Source of the DNA: Rhizophagus clarus
Lineage: Eukaryota; Glomeromycota; Glomeromycetes; Glomerales; Glomeraceae
Direction of reading: 5' to 3'
Length of the DNA: 64,000 bases
NCBI GenBank assembly: GCA_015698045.1
Contig: BLAL01000020.1
Location: forward strand, 434,001-498,000
Shown piece by piece: positions 1-12,199 of the stretch; within the stretch, counting starts at the first letter, position 1, and every line of letters starts with the position of its first letter. The notes beneath the pieces were generated by a model. The model had not been told where the DNA came from, did not search any database, and worked only from the letters and a program-made list of their open reading frames with translations. Position numbers and translations under genes: made by a program.

Positions 1-2700
1 CATATTTTCTAGAATGAATAAACCAGTATTTTCTAGGAGAAAGATTAGAATTAACATCTTTAAGGAGTTGAGGATATTAAGAAATTAATGTACTAGAATA
101 TTGCTCAACGTTTTCTTTTGTTATATATCTCATCATTAGAGGGAGTTGAAATATTGAGTAATTGATTCTCAACTCTAGTTCTTTGTGTTTTCTTTTTTTT
201 GAATTTCCACAACCATTGGTGAAATTGAGTTTGTTCTGGTTGCTTTATGTTTTTTATTATATTTAATTATGGCATCTTATTACTATGTTGCCCAATAAAT
301 TAAGTTAGTTTTAATAGTCATTATGGCCATTATATATTATGATATTAAAACTATATTAAATATTATCTTCTCTTCTACAGTAATATAGTTTGCAAAAAAA
401 TAATATAAGAATTTCCTTTATGGCTCTTGTTAAACATCTATACCTAATAAGGACTAACTAATACTTTAATAATATGAATACTATCATCAGAAATTAGTTT
501 AAACTTTAATAATTCCTTATGAAGTAATTATAAAAAATATGGGATGAATAATGATTTTATCTTTTAGAATATATTTATAGCAAATAAAAAAATTTTTTAA
601 TCTCCCCTGTTTCTCGTTAAATGCAATGATCATCATATGTGGAGAACATTGTTCGACTTCGATTAGGAGCTTTCCATTGCTTTCATTACCTTCACTTCTT
701 TTCGAGCCACAGTTGATTCGGATAATAATTTTTAGATTTTGAGCTGTAGCCTCTCCTCTTGACGTATTGGGGTTGTTTTACTTGTTTCTCTAACTCCTGG
801 ATTCGCAAGCATCAATCTAACATGGTTTCTTTTGTGCCATATCATCTGAAAATTTTGTCAAATGCACGGTGAAACTCAGCAGCATGATTAACTAATACAT
901 GAATAAAAGAGTGTGACCAGTGTTCTAAGTCTGCATTGATCTATTTATTAATATGTATCTTAAATATTTAACTTTTATTGTCTATAATTGACAATTATTA
1001 TTTGCTTTATAACTTATCTTTTAGAAACTTCTTTGTTTACATTTGTATTGCTATTAATAATAAAAACGTCTGTTTGAAAGATTTCTTGTAAGTGTCTAGA
1101 AAATTCATTATGTTTTTCAAAACTATGGTCAAACAATCAGAAAATAAAATTTTGAAAAGGCGAAAATCAATGAATTATAGACTTATTTATATTTAAATTT
1201 TTGGCAGATAAGCGAATAGTAATTAAGGTTACATCCGGAACTTTGCCACATGTAATAGCAAAGCCTGAAATTACGGCATAAAAGCTATAGTAGTGTAAAA
1301 ATCACAGCCACAAAATTGTTTTCTAAGAAGAATCAAAATAAACAATAAGGTATTGGCATTTCTAGTACTGGCGTGATATTGATTTAGGTATATGAATTTT
1401 TAAGATAATATACTTTAAAAGATTAAATACATGAACTATAACTTATTATGATATTAAAATTTAAAAATTTTGTACATTAATTCTGTAAAATTATCTTCAG
1501 GCTGTTTGTTTTTTATTTAATTTATCATTAATAACCTAGTTTAGCTAATTATAACCTAAACTATGTATATTTCACTAATATGGGACAAAAATTTTAGGAT
1601 TGCATACTTACAAATATAGGAATAAATTTACTCCACGTGATGACTGAAAATAATTTAATATTAATTGTAACTAGTTATGTTTATTTAGAATATACTGTAT
1701 GCTTAACAGCAAAGCTTTGCTTATAGCAAACTATTAGAACCGACATCTGACGCGTATAAACTGAATATAATCTTCTAATTCCAAGTACTAAATTAGATTA
1801 GGATTAGGTTAGGTTAGGTTATAGTTAGAATATGAAATTATAGATCTATGAGGTAGGTAACAAAGTAACACATAAGTTTGCGTAGCGCAATTAGCAAATT
1901 TTTCAAAAAAAAAAAAAAAAATACGTATTACGGGAGGTAGTTACAATTGATATATTGAAAGCTGATTTGGTATTATTTCGAATTTTCCATGTTTGACGTT
2001 GATTTATCCTTTAAGCATACCTATACTTTAAAATAAAGCTTAATTCTTGCTGAAATGATTAATTTTGATCAAAATTAAGATTAATTGCTCTAAGCCAAAA
2101 TTCAATCAATTTTGTTTATAATTGAATAAATAAAACTCCGAATTATGTTTGTAGTATGAAATTTTGGTCAAATTCTTACACTAGGTTTTTTGAGCTATAA
2201 ATTAACGAACGATTTAATACAAAAATATGATCATAAAAATTAGTAATAGAGCCCGAAAAAGAAATTCAGTCTGATGTATTATAAAAAGAAGTTATCATAA
2301 TCAGAATTTTCTCGAAACAAAAATGTTTAATTATTATTTTTGTAAAAATATATAGTTTACTACTAGATGCGTGTAACAAATCGATAATTTTGAACCAAGT
2401 AACGTTGTTTTATGGTCTTCACATTTTTCATAATTCATAGGCGATCGCGCTAAGTCGGATTGATTGTTCCAGAAAAATATCCGGTATATCAAAATTTCCA
2501 AGATATCAAAAATCTTATGCCGGATTTTATATAAAAATTATGTCAGGGTCCGATATATCTTTACAAAAATAAGCTATTTTTAAACTTTGATTGAAATATA
2601 AATAAAAAAATGGTAGAATTATTGTATATTAAAAGACATAAAAAATTTTTAAATATTTTATTGAAAGAATTCATTAAAAAGACTTTTGATTAAGATAGAT
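1..2700. other. AT-rich non-coding stretch
   Basis: No convincing gene is seen. Between about 600 and 950 the minus strand shows stretches that read like decayed protein code: one run contains EHWSHSFIHVLVNHAAEFHR and others lie in shifted frames with stops. This suggests a very old coding relic whose family I do not recognise. A 14-bp perfect palindrome (AGCAAAGCTTTGCT) lies near 1711. A short GGTTA-rich run lies near 1800-1822. The rest is AT-rich sequence with A/T tracts. Confidence 0.4.
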
Positions 2701-2830
2701 ATTTGTACAGTATATTTCAATCAATTAATTGCTTTATCAAACTAATATAGCTAATCATTTATTGCCGTTTTCAAAATTATTGAGAAAATCTGATTTTGCG
2801 AGGTTATCGTGTGATTTTTGTATTGCAAAA

Positions 2831-3420
2831 GTGAATCACTTTTCTAGACGAATTTTTTATCATTTTGTATCAGATTTTTTTGCGAATCATAAGATTCAAT
2901 TTATAACATTATTATACTAAAAGTTTAACCACATACTTTATATTAAAAAATTGATTTTTTTCGCATTTTTCTGCATTTTTACTATGTTTTTGGGATTTTT
3001 CAAAAATGAATCACTTTTCTTGACGAATTTTTAATATTTTTGCATCAGATTTTTTTGTGGACCATAAAGTCCGATGTATAATACTAATTGGCTGAAAATT
3101 TCAATACATACTTTATATTAAAAAAAATATTTTTTCCGCGTTTTTCTGCATTTTCCTGCATTTTTACTGTTTTTAAAAGTGAATCACTTTTCTAGGCGAA
3201 TTTTTATTATTTCTGTATCAGATTTTTTTTGTGAATCATAAATTTCAATATATAATACTATTCTACTGAAAAGTTTAGCATACATTTTATAACAAAAAAT
3301 TTTTTTCTGCATTTTTTTTTGTCTTTTAAAAGATATATGTAGTATATTGATGTATAACTGTGAAACACTTTCTCTGCATATATTTATAATATTTTTTGTG
3401 TCAGAATTTTTTATAAATTT
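2831..3420 (+). repeat. Left arm: about 175-bp tandem units
   Basis: Three clear copies and one weak copy run in the order: GTGAATCACTTTTCT, GACGAATTTTT, a CAGATTTTTTT run, ATACTTTATATTAAAAAA and a TTTTTCTGCATTTTTACT block. Core positions are about 2,831, 3,006, 3,179 and (weak) 3,358. The open frame here is made of the repeat and is not a gene. Confidence 0.7.
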
Positions 3421-3675
3421 TATAAATCCTGTAAATCAATGTCAGAATATTCTATGAAGAATTTTGATGCATATTTTATTTAGTATATAAGATAGTTTAT
3501 GTTGTATTTTATTATTTTGACTCTCTAATTAATAAAAACTGATTATTTTATATAGATAATTGTTGAAACTCTTTGTAAAATATTCTATGTCATTAAATTT
3601 CATGATTCATAAAAATATCTGGTATAAAAATATAAACACATGCGGAAAAGTGAATCATAATTATATATCAATATA

Positions 3676-4593
3676 CAGGCCTGGTCATAAGTATCTGTAC
3701 CCCAATATTTTTTGAAGTCATGTGATAACCTACCCTAAAAATTTCCAGGGTTGAAGGTCATTCTTAATCTTGATCATTTACAAAATTAGAGGTTTGTATA
3801 ACATATAAATCAGGAGTTAGATGATCGGTGAATTTTAGCTGCAAAATGACGATCTTTTCTAATAAATTATACAAAACAGTTTTTTGTGCGCAAATATTCA
3901 ATCAAATTAAAGTGAAATTTTGAAAAAATAGTTACTTACATTTATTATAATTAAGATTATAGCCATTTATTGGGCCAAGAATAACATTAAAATAAAGTCT
4001 TAAATAATGAAAAAAATCATATCATATGCAAAAAATCCATTTTTATAGTGATTTTTTTAGCTCTGAGGTTTAGTAAACCAATTTGCTTTCAGTAGAACCT
4101 CAATACTCATTTTATGCATAATATCTATAAAAGGGATCTCTTGGCTTATTCCTATAAGTTTTTTAGTAAATATAATTTAGAGTAAATTCTGCATAAAGTT
4201 AATAATTCTAAACACCATTCAAAAATCACAATAAAATAAAAGGAAGATTATAACATAATTAAAATTCTCTGGCTATGCATCTAATTTGATTAAAACTCTA
4301 GAAAAACGTTTAATGACTCTTAAAAAATTAATATATCAAAAAAAAATTCTATATAACTAAGAGGTCAGGGCATGAAATAATAAAAAAATGAAAATATTCA
4401 CGTAAAAGAAGATAACTTTTTTTGAAACACAAAATTTACCGATCATCTAATTCCTGATCTACGTATCATAAAAGCCTGTAATTTTACATATTATCAAGGT
4501 TATTATTGTACTTGAATTTAAAAAAAAATTTTAATGAAAGTTGTTATTTAACTTCAGAAATTACAGGGGTACAGTTACTTATGTCCAGGACTG
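3676..4593. mobile_element. Non-autonomous Tc1/mariner-type element with long inverted ends
   Basis: The left end CAGGCCTGGTCATAAGTA and the inverted right end CAGTCCTGGACATAAGTA match at 25 of the first 28 positions, continuing to a shared CTGTACCCC. Each end is flanked by TA (3,674-3,675 and 4,594-4,595), the target duplication expected of Tc1/mariner elements. Inverted similarity extends well inward: ATCAGGAGTTAGATGATCGG near 3,810 pairs with the complement of a stretch near 4,440-4,460. No transposase code is visible in 918 bp, so mobilisation in trans is inferred. It lies inside the larger foldback structure and is therefore younger than it. Confidence 0.85.
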
Positions 4594-4744
4594 TACTATA
4601 TATTTCTTACTAATATAAAAAAATGCAGAAAAATCTTTTTTATTATAAAATATGTGCTAAAGCTTTCAGCAGAATAGCATTGTACTTCGGGCTTTATGAT
4701 CCACAAAAAAAATCTGATACAAAAATATTAAAAATTCGTTTAGA

Positions 4745-5145
4745 AAAGTGATTCACTTTTAAAGAACCACAAAAACATAGTAAAAAGCAGAAAAATGCAG
4801 AAAAAATTAAATTTTCAATATAAAGTATGTGCTAAAACATTCAGTAAAATAATGTTATAAATTGAATTTTATGATTTACGAAAAAAATTAGATGCAAATT
4901 ATTAAAAATTCATCTAGAAAGGGGATTCACTTTTAAAAACATAGTAAAAATGCAGGAAAATACAGAAAAATGTGGAAAAAAATATTTTTTTAATATAAAG
5001 TATGTATTTAAACCTTCAGTAGAATAGCGTTATGTATTGAATTTTATGATTCACAAAAAAAATCTGGTGTAAAAATATTAAAAATTCGTGTAAAAAAGTG
5101 ATTCACTTTTTCAATATGAAAATCATGTAACAACCTTGCAAACGG
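4745..5145 (-). repeat. Right arm: inverted copies of the 175-bp units
   Basis: The motif AAAAGTGATTCACTTTT occurs near 4,745, 4,921 (variant GGGGATTCAC) and 5,096. It is followed by blocks complementary to those of the left arm, such as TTTAATATAAAGTATGT and TCACAAAAAAAATCTG. The spacing of about 173-177 bp equals that of the left arm. Confidence 0.7.
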
Positions 5146-5629
5146 CAAATCGGATTTTCTCAATAATTTGAAAACGGCAATAAGACCCAGTGATTTGTCG
5201 ACCGATATAGCTATCCTAATTGATTACGTCAATTATCATTAAATAACTTACACGACGCTATATATGAAAGTCAAAATTTACTTTCTAAATCTTTTTTTCA
5301 CATTTTGTAGTTGTAGCATCAAAATGTGTACAGTACTTAAGACAATTATATAAAAAAACTATTTGATAAAAAAAAAACATAATGTTCGTGTTTATAATAA
5401 ATCACACTTGTTTAATATATACAAATGAAAATTATGACAAACATTTGCTAGACAAGGTAAAATACACCTATTACTTAAATATCATAATATGTGCTACAGT
5501 TAAATCACAAAATAATATGTTTTTATTAACGGTAGAAAAATATATATATGAAAAATATACAGTATACAATTATAGTAATAAGTAATGTTATAATAATGCA
5601 TAAAAGTAAAATTGTAGATCAGGCCAAAC

Positions 5630-6072
5630 TAGAGACCTGCATTTGGTCATATTTTGAGGCCCGGCCCGGCCCGGATTTAAAAACAGTGTATCATGTGCCA
5701 GCCCGGCCCGGCCCGGACCCGGACTGGTTTTTAATATTTGTAAGAAAAAATAAAGATGAAAGAAAATGAAATTAAAGTTTTTAATAAAAAATATAGTGTT
5801 TTAATAAAAAAACAGCTCGTATATGAACTTAAAATAAAAAATATTGATTTTCAAGTCTGATCCGAAATTAGAAATTTGCGGTATGCTTAATTTCGGCCAG
5901 AATTGAGGAAATTTTGGCCAGAATTAAGAAAATCCGGGTTTTCCCAAAAAAAATCTGCCGGCCCGGTCCGGCCCGGGTCTTTTTTTAATTAAAATTTGCC
6001 GGCCCGGACCCGGCCCGGAACCCGGGTCCGGACCGGGCTGATCCGGGTCCGGGCTCAGTTTGCAGGCCTCTA
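5630..6072. mobile_element. hAT-type MITE with GC-rich CCCGG subterminal arrays
   Basis: The element starts TAGAGACCTGCA and ends in the complement of TAGAGGCCTGCA (11 of 12 match). It is flanked on both sides by the identical 8-mer GGCCAAAC (5,622-5,629 and 6,073-6,080), the target duplication length of the hAT superfamily. Inside each end lie arrays of GGCCCGG/CCCGG steps (about 5,660-5,725 and 5,955-6,055) that can pair with each other and stand out strongly against the AT-rich background. The 443-bp element has no transposase code. The short open frame across the left end is only the repeat. Confidence 0.9.
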
Positions 6073-6222
6073 GGCCAAACTACACTTATTACATAGTTAT
6101 TAGGCCTTTAGACCAAATATGTAAAAAATGTATCACAATTGAATTTCAAGATCAAATTTTATTCATTCTTTGAGCAATATGTTCTGCTAGTTGTTGGTCT
6201 TAATTCGTTCGCATCACAATCT

Positions 6223-6300
6223 AGGAATGGCAACGGTTAGTCATGGTCAGCCATCGGTCGGTCGGTCGGTTAAGAGCCTTGGCCGACTGGGCTGATTATT
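6223..6300. mobile_element. Possible hAT-like end with GGTC repeats
   Basis: TAGGAATGGCAACGGTTA followed by CATCGGTCGGTCGGTCGGT resembles the terminal and subterminal layout of hAT elements, and resembles the 81-bp MITE at 22,747. No matching right end or target duplication was found, so this may be a truncated copy. Confidence 0.35.
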
Positions 6301-7800
6301 TATTTGACAACCCGTTTGCCCGATCCGATTAATAGAAATTTATTTTTATTTTTTTTTTTATTTTTACAGGTGGGTACCACAGATACAGTTATACATCAAA
6401 TAATCCGATTAATAAAAATGATCATTCGTGCTATATCAATCACATGTGACCAATTTTTATCCAATCATATATGGTATATAGTTCTTTAAAGGCTATTAAC
6501 ATAAATTGTATAGTTAGTAGATTTTGCAAAATATTTATTTAGACGAGGGGTCAAGTCATTATTATTACATATAAAAGAAATTAAGAAAATAAAAAATTCT
6601 AAATTAAATTTAAATCTATAATAATATAACCCAATCCAACAGAACCAGGCCCTGATCCCGGTATAGATTTTGCAAAATATTATTAACCTGGAGGATTAAC
6701 ACGAGGTTAACTCTAGTGCACGTGATCAGTAATGCTGGCCAAAACTATCGTAATGTCAGCCTGCATTTCCGTGTGTTTTTTTTTTGATAAAACCATAAAA
6801 AAAAATATATATATACATATATGTATATACAGAAACCAACAATTTTTCAGCATGTTATGTAAAAATTACTGTGAGCTAAAAAAATTTACTGCGATATATG
6901 AAATAATTGTAACAATTTTGAATTTGCTTTAAATAAAATAACTCTTGACTTGTTTTACTCGAGTTGACTCCATGCCAGAGATCAATTAAACCAACGAATT
7001 TTTTAAAAATATAAAAATTTAAAGAAATTATCAATTTATTAGTGCGTATTACATGTGATATCAGATCTTGTTTTATCGTTCCACTAGCGCCTTGATTACT
7101 TGACGGATTTTGATCAAGTTCAATGTATGAGTTAAATGAGCCTAAATTGGTAAGTCACGTAATTTGAAATTTCGAGGAAGTTAACTCTTTTATATAGCCT
7201 ACTTCAAATTTTACTTTATAAACACGCACGTTTCAACGAATTATATCGTTAAAAAACACGATTCATTAACATTGGTCAGCGATAATTATCCGAATTGAAA
7301 TTACATTTGAAAAATATATATATATATATTTTTTAAAAAATATTACAGTTTACAACAAGTTTCAATAGGTTTTAATATAAATAAATTATTTGTGATATTG
7401 CTAGCAAATATAAGTTAACATAGTATGTCCGTAGGAACGGGTGTATCTTTTCTTCATATCGATAAATAAACATACTCTTAAGTATTGCAATGCTACATAA
7501 ATGTATTTTATAGTCTATTAATATTAATTTCTTCATAATGGACTTCGTTAATTGCGTTACAAGATCAATATTATTTAGCGTGACAAACTATCAAAAAACA
7601 AAAGTTGGAATAAAATTTCACTTTTAAAATAAAAATCTTTGAAGAAAAATTTACTTATATGGCGACTCCCGTTTCTAATATACGAATATACGAAATGTTA
7701 AACGTCGACAATATTATACTCTTTACATTAAAATCATAATCGTAGAAAATCCATAATTTTTTGGGAACAGGCTATTTATTAGTATTCATCCGGTTTTTGA
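6300..7800. other. AT-rich stretch without a supported gene
   Basis: No gene is supported. The words AGATTTTGCAAAATATT occur twice (near 6,520 and 6,665). A TA dinucleotide run lies near 7,315-7,330. Short open frames have no family signature. Confidence 0.5.
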
Positions 7801-8247
7801 TTGGTGTATGGTGGCTATCATCTATAAACGACAATAATATTATGTGGCTTTCAAACTTTATAAATTATAAATTAAATAGTAAAAAGAAGAAATCAAACCG
7901 ATAAAATGATAGAGCAACATGTACTGATCATTTCTATCGATTTATTTTAAAGTATTTAGTAAGAATTTTAATTGATATTACGGGTCAAAGTTTGATAATT
8001 ATAATAAGTAACAATAATAAAAGTATAAAATTTCGGACTAGTTTTCATAGAATTTTTATGAATTTTACGAAAATTCCATGGAAATCCATAAAAATTCCAC
8101 GAATGTGGCAAAAAAAATTTTGCCGCTCGCGCGGCAATTATTATACTTTAGCAAAATACCTTAAAAATACTTTAAAAAATTAAGTTACGCAATATAAATA
8201 AATAATTTCGGACTATTGTCGTTTATAGATGATAGCCACCATACCAA
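7801..8247. mobile_element. 447-bp MITE with about 33-bp terminal inverted repeats
   Basis: The left end runs from TTGGTGTATGGTGGC through ATCATCTATAAACGACAATA. The right end (8,214-8,247) is its near-exact complement, differing mainly by one inserted base in the outer ten. The interior has self-complementary runs such as AAAATTCCATGG and a GC-rich hairpin TTGCCGCTCGCGCGGCAA near 8,120. No protein code and no clear target duplication were found, so the superfamily is not assigned. Confidence 0.75.
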
Positions 8248-8249
8248 GT

Positions 8250-11200
8250 ATGGTCAACAAGGGCAGGTGAAATTAGATTATCAAGATTTAGATTTAAACG
8301 AATAAAAATTAAACTATTATGTGTATAGTTCGTTTAGAGAAATATATTTTTCATGTTTTCTCATTGAATCATTTGATTGTTTCACAGTGGCAAAAAATAA
8401 TTTTTGTTATTATTATTTTTATATGGCGGCGATATAACGATCGTATGTATAGTACATCTAAACAGAAGAACCTAAGCCATAGCAGTACGAAGTTCCACCC
8501 GTAAAAGAAAAACTGTTTACGCCGAAAATACCCAGAATAGCAAAGAAAAAATTATTAAACGAGTAACAACAGATCACGTGATCTGCATTTGGGATATAAG
8601 TTAAAACGCACAACGGAACTTATTATATAATTCTACATAGTTATTTCCATTAAAAAAAATCCTTAAAAAAAAAAAGAAAAAATAAATAAAATAAATAAAT
8701 AAGTAAATAAAAATAAGTTCTCCCCTATCAAATTTAAATCTTATTGTTAGTTAATTTATGCCGTGAGAAATTAATTTAAATGTAAAACCATACCCTGTTG
8801 TATAAAATAAGTGATAGCAACAACAATTAAAACCTTCAAATAATACTAATCCCCATTCCAATTCTTTATTTATCCATTGTTTCTGAATTCAGTTCTCAAT
8901 TTTTTTCGTACGATACCCTGATAATAGTAAAGACGATATAATTGGTACAGATGAACGACACCATGCAAAATATCATGCAGTCAAAGAAATTCCATGATGA
9001 TGAAAAAACATTACACAAAGATCAACATTTGCAATTACATCATCCCTAAATCAAAATAATTATTTCACATTTCTAAATAATATCAGCGAATATTGAATTC
9101 TTCAATTTGTCAATTACGTCCAAACATTGCATAGTTAGTGCGAAAATTTTTATTTAGAACGAAAAGTTTTTATTCATATAAAGTTGTTCCATTTTTACGA
9201 CGAATTATTAACCGAAAATCGTGTTTTAATTATGTTTTAGTTTTATTTTTATTTTTATTTTTATATTATTTTATTATTTTTTTTTGCACGGTTCCAAATA
9301 GACAAAATAAATACATTGATTAAGTTGCTTGCTTATATGCCATATTAGATTTTGTTTGTATGCAGTATTAAACTTTAAATTCAAATTTAAGGGAATAAGT
9401 TTGAAACACTAAATCCGGATACCTATAGCAAGATAGTATCTCTGTGTCACATCACAAAATTTCTTTTTATTTCCTCAAAATAAATTATAGTTCACAAATG
9501 CAATAATTGGATAAAATTTCGAAACAATCGCAGTTACATGCACGACCGTTATCCAATCCTAGTAAAATAAAATTATTTTTTACATACAACACATAATAAA
9601 AATAGAAAACGAAAGACGGAATAATACAAATAATGATATTTCTAGCTATTGTAATATTAAATTTAAATATAACCAAAATGAAATAAAGCAATGAAAATAT
9701 AAATAACGTATAGGAATTGTTTACTGTGATACGTTATCAGGATTTCCAATTTATCGGACATTCGGACATAACTCCCGATTATTAGAGTTGATCATGAAAA
9801 TCATGAAAATCAAGGACAATGGACGCTTATTTTTTTTTTTTCATCCTCATTTATATTTTATTTATTCGTATTTTTGAAAGAATTGCCTAATAAATAAAAC
9901 TTGATAATACTGAGTTTTGAAACAGGCCATAAAAATATTACTAAAAGATAAATAAATTCATAGGTTATAAAAAGTAAATATTAATAACGGAGATAAAAAT
10001 AAACGTTTTATACAAGCAAATATGAAGAGAAGAAATAAAATATATTGAAATAGGCGAAACTTGATTTCAAAACTGATGAAACAATAATAGCCGCATTTTT
10101 AAAAAATCGCCATTCTTGGGGATAAATTTCCTTATTTGTTTGTTCATTGTTCTGAATCGGACTTTATTGTTTTTCGCGTACAATAAAAAGTTATAATAAA
10201 CGACAGATACGAATTAATGTAATGTTAAACATGCAGGTTTTGCAAATCCATGATAAGGTCGGATGAACAAATTTCCTAAAAATATTACGCAAGGATCGAT
10301 AATATTTAAGGATTATCAAACATTTTAATGATCTCCTAGAAGAAAGAGAATAGAACAGAGATTTTATGTATTGGTCAGAAATATAAGAAATACCGTAATT
10401 TTGTACTTTGTATCATTAAGAGATGGTTATGAACATGTTCAATAGAAATAATTTTAATAGAACCAAATATCGTGAAAATTGCTTTCTCGATTGTAGCATT
10501 TTCATAGGAATTTTTATGATAAATATTTATTGTGAATAAATACATTTTTAATCTCGAATAAGATAAATAAAGCAAACTTTCAGATATCGTATTGCTATCG
10601 TACTAAATAAGTTAAATTTTTGTTCATGATATGAGTTGTAATTTTTTTCCCTATTCGTAATTGCCTGTGTGCCATATTTAGGGTTTTCAATGGAAGAAAC
10701 TTAACAAATAATCAAGATGCGCGTAACAGGATTTTACCACAAACTCTCTTTAACTATTCACTTCACAAAATAAGATTATAGCTCCTGTCTCCCAAGTATG
10801 GCAATAATCAATAGAACTCCTAAATTTAAGAAAACAATTACAGTTACACTTACTCGGCCCAATAGAAGTTATTTTTAATGAATAAATTTCTCACACATTG
10901 AATGATGATATTTTTTTAAATTTAAGTTTTTTTAAAGAATGTTCGATTGATTCATTTTCATAAAGTTAATAAAGTTATAAACACAATTCTAAATATAGGT
11001 TATAGGATTAAATCAACGGAATTCTTCGTATTTCTATTCTTTACAAATCATGATTTATAATCACGTACACTTGCTACCTTTGAACGGTCTTTTCCAAATT
11101 ACTCATTTTATCACAGTATTTCCATATTTAAATAAGTTATAGTGATTATAGATCATATCTTTAATATTGTTAATTATTAGAATTGTTTCAAATCTCAGGA

Positions 11201-11580
11201 CCAATTAAATCATTACAATATTATGAAATATTATGGATAATCTATCTCCCGGAATTTTGTTAAAAATCGTCTAACCGTACACATAAATATTTTCGCATAG
11301 ATTGTTTAACACGCCTTTTTTACCTCCTGATGATTGGACAAGTTTCCATTATTAGCCATATAAAATAAGGTTTTTTTGTTGAAACATGGTATTTCTTTTA
11401 AATTCAAATTTCATTGGTTTTTGGAATTTCATTACCGGGTTCGTGAAGTTATAAATTGGGGTGTCAGAATACCAGCTAGAAAAATACTCTGCAACTGATA
11501 GTGCATCGAAAAAGCAAAAGTTTCTAATATCGAGATTATGTTATCAATCATTCTTACTTTCATTAATCACCTACTATTTA
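8250..11580. other. AT-rich stretch without a supported gene
   Basis: I see only short open frames with AT-driven composition, poly-A/T tracts (for example around 8,650-8,710) and TTTTTA runs near 9,240-9,290. No family motif, splice-supported exon or inverted-end element was found. Confidence 0.5.
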
Positions 11581-11586
11581 AATGAT

Positions 11587-11880
11587 ATTCATAATCAAAT
11601 CAAAGTGGTTATTAAATTTCACGTTATTTCGTATTTTTATAAAATCTCGAATAACCCTTTGCGTGCTATCTTCGTGTACGAATTGTTCATAAGGATATAA
11701 AGCGTGTTCGGACTTCCTTTACTCCCGATGTAATTCATAATCAAATCAAAGTGGTTATTAAATTTCACGTTATTTCGTATTTTTATAAAATCTCGAATAA
11801 CCCTTTGCGTGCTACCTTCTTGTACGAATTATTCATAAGGATATAAAGCGTGTTCGGACTTCCTTTACACCCGATGTAAT
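11587..11880 (+). repeat. Two-copy tandem duplication, 145-bp period
   Basis: The block starting ATTCATAATCAAATCAAAG at 11,587 is repeated at 11,732 with very few changes through CCCGATGTAATT, so the copies are recent. The open frame crossing it encodes no recognised protein. Confidence 0.85.
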
Positions 11881-12052
11881 TTTAAAGAACTATTTCAGGT
11901 ATGGTACCAAATTCTTAAAATCTTTTTAAAAAACATCTCTTAATCTTTTATTAATTTATATTTTTACGTTTAACAATCAGTTCATGTTATGTTTGAAATA
12001 AGATTTAATTTTAATATAAATTATATAATCTAATGATTTAAAGAATATTCTA

Positions 12053-12175
12053 CAGTAGTCCTAACTTTTTTATTATATTTTTATGTATATTATATTCTCT
12101 ATTCTCTCTATTCTGCAGTAGTCCTAACTTTTTTTTTATATTTTATGTTCCTTATTATACAGTAGTCCTAATATT
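12053..12175 (+). repeat. Three spaced copies of CAGTAGTCCTAA
   Basis: CAGTAGTCCTAA occurs at 12,053, 12,116 and 12,160, each followed by a T-rich tract. The spacing (63 and 44 bp) indicates a decayed short tandem array. Confidence 0.6.
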
Positions 12176-12199
12176 TTTTTTTTTATTATGTACAATATA

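Larger units (their letters stand above)
2720..5226. mobile_element. Large inverted-repeat (foldback-like) element with 175-bp subrepeats
   Basis: The left part (about 2,720-3,650) and the right part (about 4,600-5,226) are reverse complements of each other at clear but imperfect identity. Both arms carry the same motif run: the stretch around TTATTGCCGTTTTCAAA (2,759 onward) is mirrored by its complement ending near 5,185. Each arm is also an internal tandem array. The core GTGAATCACTTTT recurs at about 2,831, 3,006 and 3,179 on the left, and its complement AAAAGTGATTCACTTTT at about 4,745, 4,921 and 5,096 on the right, giving a step of about 175 bp. A weaker fourth unit sits at about 3,358. 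Both outer edges share AATCAATTA. No transposase or target duplication was found. The centre is occupied by an inserted Tc1/mariner-type element. It could be a foldback or MULE-like non-autonomous element, or a local inverted duplication of a satellite. Confidence 0.7.

Noticed and set aside
1798..1822. GGTTA repeats as telomere sequence
   Set aside because: Only about three units are present, inside a chromosome-like context, and the unit is not the fungal TTAGGG.
5548..5769. Frame with RPGPD repeats as a coding gene
   Set aside because: It is generated by the CCCGG arrays of the hAT-type MITE and begins outside the element.
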